In this document: one piece after another, positions 44,697-57,779 of the stretch
Layout: the number at the start of each line of letters is the position of its first letter
How positions within the stretch are numbered: the stretch's first letter is position 1
Assembly: GCF_000340215.1 (NCBI RefSeq)
Contig: NW_006921534.1
Span: forward strand, 1,731,053-1,795,052
From: Pseudocercospora fijiensis CIRAD86
Lineage: Eukaryota; Ascomycota; Dothideomycetes; Mycosphaerellales; Mycosphaerellaceae
Direction: 5' to 3'
DNA length: 64,000 nucleotides
The notes under the pieces: model-generated
Seen by the model: only the letters and a program-made list of their open reading frames with translations
What the model was told of the DNA's origin: nothing
Databases searched by the model: none
Made by a program: the position numbers and the translations under genes

Positions 44697-45264
44697 AGTA
44701 TCCTTTGCCTTCGATTCTAGAATTTAGGCTTTCGGTGTGCTGGTGCAGATCGGTTGGCGGCTTTCTTTGTGTGTATCTCCAGGAGGACGATGATGGCGGG
44801 CTGCGAGCAGAGGGCGGGCAGTGGCGTAGCTCTCTTTGTACTGTGATTCGAAGGGAGGGAGTGTCAGGAGCAGTGCGCAGTGCGCAGTGCGCAGTGCGGG
44901 AAGGCGATTGCTGCGTCACCGTCACCGTCGCCGTCTGTCGCTCTCCGGAGAACTCTCTCTCACTGCACTCAACCGATCGATCGATTCTCGGCGGTTTGGC
45001 GTCGGCCTTGGCTCAGCGAACCTTGCGCCCGACATCAGCTGGCCATCCTGGTGCATGGCTGATGGCCACCCAAAATGTCGATCAGAGTGCTCCTCCCTAC
45101 TACCACTACCACTCACTGCTATCGTCTACATCGGCTCATGCTACGAACATCGTCCGCTCTACACCCCAGGATGTCACCACTACGCACCATTTTGCAAGCC
45201 AGCCATTGACCGCACCTGCCATAGAATATTGCGACGAAGCTCATCCTTATCGCTGGTCTTGCGC
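44697..45264. other. Carbonic anhydrase upstream region, truncated by MULE
   Basis: Host sequence with four CAGTGCG units at 44,871-44,898. Before the MULE inserted it ran directly into what is now 58,063 onwards. Confidence 0.5.
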
Positions 45265-45273
45265 AGTGCCAAC
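45265..45273 (+). repeat. Left 9-bp target-site duplication (AGTGCCAAC)
   Basis: Identical to 58,063-58,071 and directly outside the terminal repeat on each side. Confidence 0.92.
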
Positions 45274-45320
45274 CCTCGAGGATTCCCCGAGCCCTAGCTA
45301 CCCGCCCGAGCCCTAGCATA
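45274..45320 (+). repeat. MULE left terminal inverted repeat
   Basis: Begins CCTCGAGGATTCCCCGAG and contains two CCCGAGCCC-type submotifs. Inverted copy at 58,016-58,062. Confidence 0.92.
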
Positions 45321-45540
45321 TCCCTATACTAGCACCACTGTAGAATCGCCTCTGTATCAAATTACGTACTCTTTCCGCCTAATATAGGCTGTTTCTATTC
45401 CTAGTTAGTATTATTAATAGGCGCGTAGGCGCGCTACCTAGGAAGTCGCGCCTTCGAGTCTATATTCGTATAATTCGTATTTCTTCCTACTTTTGTAGTA
45501 GATTGCCTAGTAACTATCGAAAATAGCTAAATCTCTATTA

Positions 45541-48230
45541 TACGAGGCTTATATCGATAACTTTCTTACTAACGATAGTATCGCCGCTACCGCCGGCGGC
45601 GCTATAGAGATAGTAGTAGTAGAGGTAGTAGTAGCGGAGGTAGTAGTAGCGGAGGTAGTAGAATCGGAGGCAGAGGTAGTAGAATCGGAGGCAGAGGTAG
45701 TAGATTTAGTAATAGAAGAGACAGAACAGGTAGTAGAAGTACTAAGAGGTCGTATATATAGTCGATTAGTCGACGCGCCGTATATAAGGCTAGAGTATCT
45801 ATTATCGTACGCGTCGGTATCGCCGCGGCTATAGAAGGCGCTATTCTTAAAGGTAGTATTAGTAGAGCGACCTCGAGGTCTAATACTACGAGAAAACGAC
45901 TTTCTTTTAAAATAGGCACTCGAGCGCTATATCTACGAATTTAGCGCGTAATACGGATACAAGTTTAAGGAGTAGAAGCTAAGGAAGAATAAGAACAGCG
46001 CTAAATATAGATACTACTATATATATAGCTGCTTTAGCTAACTAGATAAAAGGACCTAGAATAAAGGCAAGTCGAAGTTATACTCGAAGAAAATAGAATA
46101 TAAATTCTACTTCTACGCTATTATAATCGACCCTCTATAACTAGAAGGTTAGTAGGAAATTCGTTACTCTAGCGACCGAGATTACTATCGCTATAACTAC
46201 GGACCTAATAATATTATAGTACTAGCGACTTACCGATAACACTCTCGTACGACTTAGTTTCTCGAGGAGTTAAAGCGGCTTTAGCAGTCTCGAATAGCTA
46301 CGTCTAAGATTATAGTATACTTCCGCGGCCGTAGCGTTCTATTACGGCTATACAATATAAAGAACCTCGCCTAGGGACGTAGTATTAATACTCGAAGGGA
46401 GTATAACTAGGCTTAGCGGACTATCGACTTGCTAGATAAGAATAGTATCTTCTACGACATTTAATCTAATAGTAATAGCTTAATTAAGTCTATAGTTGCC
46501 CTCTATCCTATATCGCTCTTAGCCTTTAAGAATACGCCTTATATACTCGTTCTCGATACTACGTATTCTACTAATCTATATAACCTCGAGCTACTAGATA
46601 TTGTCGCTACTAGACCGATAAATAATACTATTAAGCTCGGCGTTAGTCTAATTAGACCGAAGCCTAATAAGAAGGACTTTATCCGGCTATTATAGTTACT
46701 ACGGAAAGGTCTCGAAGAAGCCGGTTATCTAATACCTTACGTTATAAGTACGGATCGAGAAGAAGCGCTTATCTACGCCGTTAAGAAGGTTATTCCTAAA
46801 GCGCTTGTTATTATATATAACTAGTACCTATAATAGGATATTCTTACTCGTGTTTAGAAAGAACGAGGCGACTTTGTATAGATTAAGGCTAATAGCTTAT
46901 AGACTAATAGTCTAAGTACTAATAAGTTCTTATAGTTGTTTATATATACTATAAGAAGTTAGTTAGAAGAGGAGTTTAATAGCAACGTTAGCAAACTAGA
47001 TAACGTATATCCCTAATTTAAGTAATATCTATATAATAACTAGTAGAAACATAAGGAGAAGATCGTCTACTACTAGACTAACTAAGTCCTTTACTTCGGC
47101 GAGAAGGTTATATCTCGTATAGAAGTATACTACGGTCGGATTAAATAGTAGCTTAACTATAGTAGCCGATACGATATCTACTTACTCTTTAAGTCGCTTC
47201 TTAACTAGTAGCACTAAGGATACGACCGCCGTAGAGTCTAGTTAGCTAACAACCTAAAGCGCTACTATAAGCTATTAGTAGAGCCCTTCTTTGCGAGTAT
47301 CTCTCGTATTATTAGCAACTACTGCCTTCTCGAGGTTTATAAGGTCTACGAGCGCGCTATTACCCTTCTAAACACTACAACGGACGATAACGGCAATAAG
47401 ATAAAGTACTCGGCTTATTCTTGCTCCTATCTATAGTACCGCTATAACGATTACCTAACGAAGACCTATAGCTATCCGTGCCTTTACGAGATAATAAAGC
47501 TAATAGAAATAGGTAGAAAGCGCGCTCTACTATTGCTATATTACTTCTACGTCTACTAGTTTATCGACTTCTTACTAGTACGGAAGTAGGAGGTTAATCG
47601 ACTGCTAGTACGGCTCCGAGAGCTATAAGTAGTATATAGCAACCGTAAACCTCTTACTAGCGGAGTAACGTTGTATTTAACTAAGCGTATAGTAACAGCT
47701 CGAGAACTCGACGATTTAAACTATACTATAGTAGCTAAGAAGCAGAAGATAGCGATAGTAAGGACCGTAGACTTTACCTTAGAGCTAGGCGTGTCTCTTA
47801 TATAGCTTCGTACGATAGTTGCCGAGTACTGTAAGTATATAAAGAGCTAATACCGTACTTAATAGTGCCCTTACTAGAAGGCTAATCGTACTTGTAGCTC
47901 TACTTACTATCTAAGTAGCTTCGAGTACTATAATCTGTATATCGAGTCTTTACTTCTAGTAGCTCTAGAGCTACCTTCTAAGCTAGATACGCTCCGCCGA
48001 GAGGTTAAACACCTACGTACTTATAAACAATAACGACTATAAGCGGAAGAAGAGCGAGCGAGATAATAAGCTTACTATAGCCGCTAGTAGGCAGCATTAT
48101 ATAAGTAATAACAACGATAGGCTACTTAGTAATACTACTAGTACTAGCAACAATAACAATAGTCGCTTATATAGCTAATAGAGCGGCTACTTTATTACTA
48201 GGTACTATAATAATAGCACTATTAGTTTAC
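45541..48230 (+). pseudogene. MULE transposase, RIP-inactivated
   Basis: A plus-strand frame broken by many TAG/TAA codons. Near 45,600-45,720 it encodes a Val/Glu repeat (VVVAEVV, VESEAEV). It is followed by a FAR1-like DNA-binding region (about 45,940-46,300; YGYKF, SSDRDYYRYNYGPNN) and the MULE catalytic domain: LVLDTTYSTNLYNLELLDIV (about 46,548-46,605) with its first Asp, and ISTDREEALIYAVKKVIPKA (about 46,747-46,806) with the second Asp. A Tyr/Gln-rich tail ends near 48,230. It would cut at the terminal repeats, but with these stops it cannot be made. Confidence 0.82.
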
Positions 48231-48252
48231 TTAGCAGTAGTACTATATACAA

Positions 48253-48327
48253 AGCTAGCATATATAGCATTACGCAGTTACAAGGCTTATAAGCTAGTAT
48301 ATATAGCATTACACTAATATAAGCTAG
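48253..48327. repeat. Short direct repeats of MULE at the retrotransposon insertion site
   Basis: The motif CTAGTATATATAGCATTAC (or one-base variants) occurs twice here and again at 57,780 right after the retrotransposon. The left copy ends in CTAG and the right begins with CTAG, so CTAG (48,324-48,327 and 57,780-57,783) is the probable 4-bp target duplication. Confidence 0.7.
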
Positions 48328-48456
48328 TAGTGGAAGTGTAATAGCAACTGTGTATTCGATAGATACGTAGGGAGGTAGAAGTTCTAAGTACGGAAGGGGG
48401 CTCTCGTAGCATGCTAAGTCCGCTTTGTCGATGCCTTAGGCTCTAACTCTCTAACT
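48328..48456 (-). repeat. 3' LTR of the gypsy element
   Basis: Aligns without gaps with 57,651-57,779; six differences in 129 bp. The exact terminal dinucleotides (usually TG...CA) are not clear, so each end may be off by a few bases. Confidence 0.82.
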
Positions 48457-51400
48457 ACTCCCCTAACTACAAGTCGCAGAGCCTGCGATATAGTGTCGCT
48501 ATTGCCTTGTCTAATATCCTACCCGTTATAACGGTAGATTATATAAAAGAAGATTGTTTATATACTAATTAGTCCCTAGGGTATTATACAAATTAGTCTC
48601 TTACGCTAGTAATATGCTAGTTACTATGTCTAATCTGTATCTCTAACTATAACTCTAAGTTAACCTATATGTCTATGCTCTTGTATTAATGCTTAGTAAG
48701 CGAGTGTAGGTAATAAGTTGTAGAGCGCGTAAAGTCGTACGCTAGGAAAGTCGGTCGATATAGGTAATAGGTAACTATTGCGGAGGTGTCGGGGGTATCG
48801 CTCGATCGTTAGTTACTAAGTATTATTGCGTAGGTTGAATCGGTAATATACTTCTACCTTCCTTATAGCCTTCTTTAGGTACAGTATACGCGGCTACGGA
48901 AGCCCTTCTAGTATATCGATCTGCTATTTTGCTAGATGTCTACTTCTAGGCGTAAACTTCTACAAATGCTTACGATAATGTAGGCCCTATAGTAACTTAG
49001 TTCTATTAATAGTCTATAGCTCGAAGGCATTGTCTATATTATCGCTTAATTGTTTAATACGGAAGAGGCTAGTCTAGGGTAGTTGCTAACTCTTTTAACG
49101 GATTAACTAATTCTTAAGAAGGACAAGATTACTAGGCCTAATTATAGGATGTGTGTTTATAAACCGATAAAGACGCCTAATACGCTTAGCTAATGCTGCC
49201 TTGCTACGGCGGCGCACTTCCGAGTGCACGCGATACCGGGTTGTAAGGTATTCTAGTATATTAAAGAGGCTAGTATATAGCACCTTTAGCTATTAACTCG
49301 TAGTAGTAGCGTTAACGTCGATTTCGGGCTTATTGTTAATTAAATCAACTATTGCTATATTAGCTTCTTTAACGCCTTCTAATACGTTAATTAATTCCTA
49401 TCGTCGTACGGAAGGATAGAGATCGGCCTTGTCGCTAAGCTCTTCCGGTCGGAGGCCTAACTTAATCTCTATAGGTAAATATCCGATGCCCTCGATATGC
49501 CTATAATTAGCATGCCTTACTGCCTTAATAGCATCTATAACCTAGCCGCTAAGTTGCTTAATCGGGTGTCTATTTAGGTCTATTAGGTAACTATTGTTGT
49601 TGCGCTTAAGTAATCGACGAATAACTCGGTTTAATATTTCTACGGAGCTAGTAAGTCGCTTACTTCCTATAGGCCCTAGCATTGCGTAGATGCCTCTATC
49701 CTACTAAAGGTGCTCTATTACTATTACAAACTTAGTGCCGGGGTTATAGAATGCTACTATAGGGTCCGTAGAAGCATTAAAGACCTTATCTAGTACTATA
49801 TATATAGTCTCGGTCTCCTTATCCTCTAATGGCTTTACTTCGCCGAAGCGTAAGAAGATATTAGCGACTATAAGCAAATATCGATACAGCTTCTTACTAA
49901 CTCTAGTACGCTTAGGCGGAAACGGTCCTATTAGATCAATCTCGACGACTTTACTAGGGTACAGAGCATAGAAGACCTTATATAGGTATGTTAGGTTAGC
50001 TAGTCTCTAAAGAGCGCAATAGAAGCAGCCTCTAACGTATTTAATAATATCGCTATATATACCTAGCTAGAACACTCGGTTAATAAGCTTCTAGTAAACG
50101 ATACGCTTATTAAAGTGTCCTGCTTTATCGTGTAGCTTCTATAGCAATAGCACAATCTCGTATAGTAACAAGTATAGTACTAGGATTCGTCGCTTGTTAA
50201 TCCGATCCGTAACAATGTATCTCTATAGGATGCCTATTACTATATTATATCGATAGCTAGCGGCAATAGTCTTAAAGCTCCTATAGACGGCCTTAGTCTA
50301 GATTTAAGGGATCTGCTAATATTTGTAATATCTCACAATGTCGCCGTACTATTGCTTAGTAAGCGCTAAGTCCTTATCTAATAGCTTCCCCGGTATAACA
50401 TTCGGTACTTTGTAACAAGAGTAATCGTAGTAAAGATTATAGTATATTTAGCTCGGGTCGCTACTCTTATATATATAGAGGATCTCGTGTCCGATCTCTA
50501 GGCAGTCTAGGATAGGCACCTTTATCGTTGTTTCCTCGGTTAGTCGCTTAGGTTCGCTAAAGGGTATCTATAGTAGTAGTTCTTCGGTACTAATGCTACC
50601 GGTCGGTACTATTACTATTTCCTCCTCCTATTCCTTCTTTAGTCGATCCCTTATATATATAAGCGCTTTGCTAAGCAAGTTCAAACCCTAATATTCTCTC
50701 ATCCTGTTAGCCTTATATCCTTTAAAGCTAATTCCCTATATTCGATTAGTCGGTAAGGCCTTAACTAGTTTACGATTACTAGTACTAAGAAGAGATTCTA
50801 GTAGCATCGGGTTTGCTTTAAACTTTAGGTAGTTGCCTTGCTTAGTAATGTCTTCCCTCTACTCGTTCTATAGCCTCGGTTGTTAGCGTAAACTACGTAC
50901 TATGCGGCCGAGTAGCTTCTGTTTAGTAGGATTGTCGGTATTTATAATCTTAGCGGCGGTCTCGAAGTTACGATAAATTTCCGCTTTCCGCACTATTATA
51001 AACTGTTTAGCAGTATTAAATGTAAGGCCCTCGTATTCGATGTTATTACTAAGGATATACTATTAAGAAAGGAAGCTATAAGGCTATAGTTGCTAGAAAT
51101 ATATAGGTCCTAGTTGTCGATTAATAGCGTTGCCGTAGGTGTCGCATTTGTCGCCTTTAATACGAGTGTTGCAGGTCCTACAGGTTACGACAACTCGTAT
51201 ATTATTAGTATCGACCTCCTCGTACGTAGTATTGTTCTTGCTTGCTAATTCGATGCTGCTAAGCATATATTTCTCGTATCTCTCCCCTCCGCCGAAAAGT
51301 TTATTTAACGTCTCGTTAAAGCCTCCTTTGCTATCTTTCTATATCTACAAGTTATTATTATTATATGCGTCTAACTCCTTCCTTAGTTCGATAGTCTTAG

Positions 51401-53187
51401 CGTTAAGGTCCTATTTATTGTCGTCTTCGAAGATCGTACGAGAGAGCGCATCTACCGCTACGTTACGAGAGCCCTCGATATACTCGATACGGATATTGTG
51501 CTATCGAAGGGTGTCTTACTAGCGTGCGTAGATCCTATCTGCTTAAGCGTTAATAAAGCTAGTAATAGGCTTATAGTCCGTATAAACGACGGAGGTAACG
51601 GGTCCCTAGAATATATACGTATGTTTGCCTATAAAGTATACGATTAACTTTAGCTCTCGCTTATAGGTGCCGTAGTTTCGCTCTGTCTTACTAAAGAGGT
51701 AGGCGTTATAGAGTATCGGTACCTATTTGTAGATAGTCTTGCTATTATAGGTAACCTCTTGTCTCTATCGGATAAAGCAACCCGCTCCCTTAGTAGAAGT
51801 ATCCGAATACATCTCGTACGGTAGTATCGGGTCGTGTCTATGCTATTCTACTACGGATGCTACTTGTTTCTTAACGAGGTCGAAGCTTAGCTAAGTAGCC
51901 TTATTCTATTGCTAGTCTTCTAGGGTATCGCTTATTAGTCGCTAGATAGGTATTATTACTTCGCCTATGTTCTTAATATATTCGCGTATAGTGTTAACAA
52001 TACTGTTAAATCTTCGTATATTATAAGCGTTCTACGGTACCGGCTAGTCTAGGATCTTCTATACTCTCGCGGGCTTTAATGCCTTCCGTCCGCCTAACTT
52101 ATATATGTCTTTAAGCATCTCTAGCTTATTAAAGCTAATATAGACTTTCCGGAAGAACAGCTTTATCTTTACGAATGCTAAGCGAGGGAGGAGGTAATCT
52201 CGGATAAAGGGCTATTAGGCGTTCTAGTCTCGGTGCGCTAGTAAGATATCGTCGACGTAAACGGTTATATATAGCAGTTGCTATTCTTAGTCCGAGCCGA
52301 CTATTATATCGACGGCGATAAGTAAAGGTTCTAGCTCCGGTAGAGGTATTGTTTTAAAGGCTACGTTGCTATACTTATTTATAGTAAAACTCGAAGATCT
52401 AGTACCTATTAGTATACGCGTTAGTTAGAGCTGTCCGATTGTAGGTACGTAGAATGCTAGGAGATGCCTATTAGTAGGGTAAATCGATATTGTTTAGTAT
52501 ACGTCTTTAATGTTAAACTTCGAGAAGCATCTATAAGTTAGGTTGCTAAGGAATTCTTAGCTCTTCTTTATTAACTGCATCTGCTTACTACTTTCTTACT
52601 CCTATATATAATAGTAGTTAAACGTAAGGCGTAGGCGTAGTTTGCTAGGCTCTGCAACGATAACGCAGTTAGTATTCTATTTGCTAATCTTACTATTAGC
52701 TATAACTATACTTTCGAAGAGGCTGTTCTCGAGACCTTCCGTAGTATACTTAATTAGCTACTATTCTTTGTCTGCGCTTATTCGCTTCGGCTTAGCGCGG
52801 AAGACTTATATGCCCTCCTTTAAGATCGTACGATGTTGTATTAGGTCCGTAGTAGGTCTAAGGTCTCCTTATCCGAGTACTTCTAGGTTACGATAGGTCT
52901 ATAGGACCTAAAGAACTTCTAGTATATCCGAGTTAGGTATTAAGGGACTAAGCTTAATCTCCTTAGTAGCAATCTACTCCTTTAACTCGGCTAGGCCCTT
53001 GTTTGTATTAATCTCTCGGCGTTCGACTTAGCAAGTAACGGGATATTTCTAGGTAGAAGTCTCGGCGCCGATACTATTACTTTAAACTATATAATTATCG
53101 ATCGTTTCTACTAGTTAGTATTAGAAGCAGAAGTGCTCGGTACCGTAGCGGTAGGTTGCCTCGGAGATATCGTAGTGTCGCTTAGAG

Positions 53188-53202
53188 TAAGGGTTAGGGT
53201 TG
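53188..53202 (+). repeat. Telomere-like TTAGGG motif
   Basis: Reads TAAGGGTTAGGGTTG, about two TTAGGG units on the plus strand, 100 bp from an opposite-strand array. Confidence 0.75.
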
Positions 53203-53296
53203 TCGCTTACGTAATCGCCCTTTGCCTCCGAAACCTTATATACTCTAAATAGTCTAATTCTTCGAGAAATGCCCTTATTTACCTTAGGGTAAAACT

Positions 53297-53335
53297 ATAA
53301 CCCTAACCCTAACCCTAACCTTAACTCTAACCCTA
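53297..53335 (-). repeat. Interstitial telomere-like CCCTAA array
   Basis: Three perfect CCCTAA units followed by two one-base variants and a last CCCTA, inside the gypsy element between the protease and reverse transcriptase remnants. CCCTAA/TTAGGG is the usual telomere repeat of filamentous fungi. Confidence 0.85.
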
Positions 53336-56300
53336 GTGTTTCTATAAAGCTCTCCTTCTATCGTAGCTCGGCGCTGTTAATGTCGACGCTATAGTTAGTA
53401 TTTATATTAGTACTAAGCCTTTTCTCGTTATACTAAGGACTTAATAAAAAGCCTAGCCTTTCCTACTAGTAATCTTTATATTACTAAGATCTATCTCTTC
53501 TAAGTTACGGTTTAGCTCTTCTATATCTATATCGTTATCTTCTTCCTCCTCCTTACTACTACGTTTTTCTATTTCCTTCACTTCCTCTAGACTTATTAAG
53601 TCCTAAATGTCTATTATAAACCTTAGTAGATCGCTATACTTCGGTATTATTTCGATATAGACGACTTACTCCCTAATACTAGTATCTCTAACTTCTATAG
53701 CTCGGTCCTTAATACGTAATACAGCGTCGACCTAGTCTAAGAATGCTAATCTAAGAATAAGTAAGAGGTTGCTACGTTCCTTAGGGCAATAGATAGCCTA
53801 TATATCTCTCTAGATGCCTCTAATATCGACGTAGAAGGTCGAGAAGTAGGTAATACTAACTAAGCTACTATCGGCGACCTTTATATTAAGTAATAGAAAG
53901 CTAAGGAGTTTAACCGAGTAGAGCCTTAGCTTTATGCCTTTGCGGAGGTATAGGTAGATAACGTTTAAATCTAATCCTTAGTCTATAATATACTAGGTAT
54001 AAGGGACCTATGCCTCTCTTTCTCTCTCGGTATTATAGATCTTAATCGGTAATATATATACTTTAGTCTTCAAATCTCGCTAACGCTAGCGGCTAATGCT
54101 TGCCTATACCTATGCGGTAATACTATTGCTATTACCGCTAACTATAGCACTTAAGCTAAGCTAATACTCCTTTATTATTTCCTCGGCGGTAACTGTAGGC
54201 ATTCCTTTACCGAAGCCGGTAGCGGCTATAGTCGATAATTGGACGGCCTTTATTACCTCTATTATAACTGTTTCCGGCGGCACTATCTCGCACAGCTCTG
54301 TTACTATAATGCTGTCGCTCTCGGCTAATTCTATCCCCTCTAGTATATCTTCCTCCTCTCCGGTTACTCTCTTCGCCTTACGCTTACCTACCTTACGGAA
54401 GCGTAGTTACGAGAATAGGTGCTTATACCGGTTGCGGAAGAATAGAGACTATTATATAAGCTATAAGATTAGCAAGCGAATCTCGAGGTTGCTAAGTACC
54501 TTCTTTATATCGATCGGTAGCTTATTAAAGAGGCTATTAATAGGCTTTATAGGCTTAGCGCCTTTATCGACCTTTAAGGTACGTGCCTTTATCGGCTTAA
54601 TAACGCGTACTATTAGAATGTTTAGTATATCGGTGTCTCCGTTACCCTCCTCGTTATAGTAGACCCGCTTGTTTGTATAGCCTACTAGCTTAGTAGGCTT
54701 ACTATTGCCCTAACCCTTAGCTTTATTAGTGTCTATATCCTAGCTCTAATCCTTCTTACTAATCGTAATAGCGGCAAGCAATTCTTTAGATATCTTCGTG
54801 CTAGCCTAACTTATAGAAACCTTAATATAGTAGGCATCCGCTAATATAGGGTTACTATTTCGTACGTCGTTTAATAGTCGATCTCTAGTTAGTAGAGGCC
54901 TAGGAGGAGGTAGTCTATTATATTCTCGATTGCCGCTATAGCCTCCGCGGCCCCCCCCGTATAACCTATAACCTCCTCGATTGTTACCGTAGCTACTATC
55001 GTATCTACCTCGATTGCCTTTACCTCGATTAGCGCCTAGGTTCTTAGTAAAGAAGTCCTCTCGCTATTCCTATATAAGATATATAAGGAACCTGCTCTCC
55101 TATAGCATTAATCTCTAATCTTCCGTATAGATATTGTTACACTCAAGGTATCCGCGCTAGCCGCATCCGTAGCAAAGTAGATTGTTAAACTTATATCGGT
55201 ACTAGATTATGCTATTAATGTAGCTATTCTAAGACCGGGTTAGGTCGACGTCTCTATCGCGCTTACGGCTACGGCGGACTACCGTATAATAGTACTCTAG
55301 CATTAGGTTGTTCTTACTATATCTAGGTCCGGTATTGTTACGTAGTATACGCGGCTAAAGGCCTTAGCGCTACTAAGGAGGTCCTTGCTAATAACCTGCT
55401 TGCTAAGCTAGTAGCTATATTGCTAGCGGGCCTTAGTTTCTCGGTAGTGCGTATAGCGTACGTTGCTACGGCGGTGTCGGTAATAGCGAGGTATAATAAT
55501 AGTAGCCGTTGCTATATTGATATAGGTAGCCCTATTAGTCCTTAGCTTCCGGCGGAGCCGACTGTACTACATTAGTATCGGTATTATAAGGCTCTATAGT
55601 ATCTTAGTACTTCTTTAAGCGTTAATTAAGGTTATATAGTAACTGCTTGCTAACCGACTAATATATAGCCGCCTCCTTTAGCACTTCTATGTGTTTATGC
55701 TCCCTCTGTTCCTTCTTAGCCTTCTCTTTATCCTTAATAAGGCGCTAAGCCGCCTCCGCCTCCGCTAATGTCGCCTTTAGGGTAGACTGCTTCTTACGCT
55801 ATATCTCGGTACGAAGCTTCTTATCTACGAGGCTATTAACGAAACCCTTAATAGCGATAGTAAGAACGGTGCGCTTAGCACTAGTAGCGGTGTTATTATC
55901 TTTGCCGTTTGCCTAACGGAGTAGGACTATGCAACGATAATAATATTCCCTTAGGTTTTTATCTTTCTTCTATGCTACTTCCGTAAGTGCTTCGATAGTC
56001 TCGACGGAGTTATTAGCTAATAATGCTACGTTTAACCATTTCGTAAAGAACCTGTCCTTAATAGTCTATATAGTAACCGCCGTAGCGTTGTTAACGTAAG
56101 GTCTCTATACTAGGTCCTTTAGTTCTGTATTAACCTATCGTAATACCTCGCCCTTTATTTGTATATTAAAGTCTTTATACTACCGGACTAGGTTAGCTCT
56201 ACTATTAACCTAATCCTGTTATCGCTTAAATCGATCCTACTAACGCTCTGCGTTACTCTTAACTTCTTCGCCGACAAACATACTAACTAGCTCTAAGTTA

Positions 56301-57650
56301 GCTACGCCGGTCGCTATGTTTAGTGCTAGTAGCGGAGGAACTAGTAGACTTCTTAGTAGTAATAGTGTTAATAATCGTAACGATAATGTTAATAATCCGG
56401 ATAAAGAAGGAGGTTTGCTGCCTTGTCTCTAAGGAGAGTTAGGTAGCGAATACGGCGGTATGTATGTTTTAGTATTAGCGTAAGACCTAGAAGAACGCCG
56501 AGAGCTACTTCTAGATAAGGGATAAGACCGTAGTAATTGCGGACGCCCCCTTTTACTTAGCTCTTTACACTAGTATAATAGGAATTTTCTAGTACCTACG
56601 AGGTCCCCGAATGCTTCCTTTAGTTGTTCTATATAACCCTCCGAGAGTAATCTCTGCCGTACTAATCGCTAACGCTTCTAAAATTCCCACTTCTACTTCT
56701 TCTTATCGTAACCGCGTAGGTACTTATAGTGATTTCGTACTGTTCTATAGACTTGTCGAAACTTGATATGCCCTATACTACGAGATTAGCGATATAGATT
56801 AAGCCCTAGGAGAATTCTATTAATCTCCTTATCGCTATAGATCTACTCCTTTCCGCCGGCCTGTTTCTATAGTAATAGGGAGCTTGCTAAGGTTCTAGAT
56901 AAGGCCTTTAATGCTTTTAATACTAGGCTTTGCCGATAGATAGTCCGCTTAATGTCCTCTTCGTTCTAATCTCTCTTACTACTTATTCGATAAGGTATTT
57001 CTATAGGATTACCCTAACTATAAAATCCTTTAAAATTAGCAATCTTCTTAGCTAACTCTAGGCTCTTAAGATCCTAACTAGCACGCTTCTTCCGTACGAC
57101 CTTCTATATGCCTCTAATATAGTTCTACCTGTTCCTACCTTCCTTAGGCATATATAACCTACTTAAGCCTCCTATCGGAGCGGGTAGTTCTCGATATATC
57201 GGGCTCTTCGGTATATCGCTACTAAATATAGGTAGGCTCGGTAGGTGATTTCCGCTTACGTAAAGCCGCTATCTACGCTAATATAGGGCTTCCTATATGT
57301 CTCGTGCTTTCGGTAGGGGAAATTCTAATATATACGTATACTATTAATACTGTATTCGTGTCTTCTATAAATAATACTATAGGGCGATGCGTGCGCCCGG
57401 TCGATACTATTACTATAAGATACTAATACTAAATAATGTTTAATATGCTGTTATTGTTAATGCTGTTACTAGTGCTATAAATGCTGTATTCTAGTGCCGT
57501 ATTCTAATGCTGTATCGTCTCGCTTCTCGCTTAAACTGTATATACTAAACGCCTATTACTATGCCTTAAAACTACCTAGATATATCGCTATCGCTATACT
57601 TGCTATTCTATACCGATAACTATTGCACTTTTAGGCCCCTTACTACTCGC

Positions 57651-57779
57651 TAGTAGAAGTGTAATAGCAACTATGTATTCGATAGATACGTAGGGAGGTA
57701 GAAGTTCTAAGTACGGAAGGGGGCTCTCGTAGTATACTAAGTCCGCTTTGTCGATACCTTAGGCTCTAACTCTCTAACC
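57651..57779 (-). repeat. 5' LTR of the gypsy element
   Basis: Partner of 48,328-48,456. At five positions it has TpA where the other LTR keeps TpG or CpA, so this copy is the more strongly RIP-mutated. Confidence 0.82.

Larger units (their letters stand above)
49200..56281 (-). pseudogene. gag-pol polyprotein remnants, RIP-inactivated
   Basis: Reading from 56,281 leftwards: a gag-like part with a start candidate MFVGEEV, a charged helical region, a partial zinc knuckle CYGCG.RGYLEC (about 55,150-55,175; His read as Tyr), and an RGG-rich stretch (NRGRYDSSYGNNRGGY). Protease-like IID.GLDLN lies near 53,990. Reverse transcriptase shows the active-site YVDDIL (about 52,245-52,265), followed by the KPARVQKILD...PVPQNAYNIRRF connection typical of gypsy. 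RNase H has MYSDTSTKGAGCFI, YTDYKPI and VAVDALSR (about 51,400-51,830). Integrase has an HHCC region (about 50,010-50,150), the EIDLIGPFPP motif (about 49,925) and a GPIGSKR...LNRVI block near 49,680. Boundaries are approximate and frame continuity across 53.3 kb is unproven. Confidence 0.82.
48328..57779 (-). mobile_element. Ty3/gypsy LTR retrotransposon nested in the MULE
   Basis: Bounded by direct 129-bp LTRs and coding on the minus strand in the order gag, protease, reverse transcriptase, RNase H, integrase, which is the Ty3/gypsy order (in copia the integrase comes first). A purine run (AGGGGAG on the minus strand) directly precedes the LTR at the left end, as a polypurine tract should in this orientation. 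All coding regions are full of RIP stops. Confidence 0.88.

Noticed and set aside
22476..45264. A secondary-metabolite or catabolic gene cluster
   Set aside because: Neighbouring genes (NTF2-like, GH79, PUF, MFS, GT90, carbonic anhydrase) share no backbone enzyme or pathway logic.
53188..53335. A true telomere or chromosome end
   Set aside because: Sequence continues on both sides within a retrotransposon and the arrays are only a few units long and oppositely oriented.
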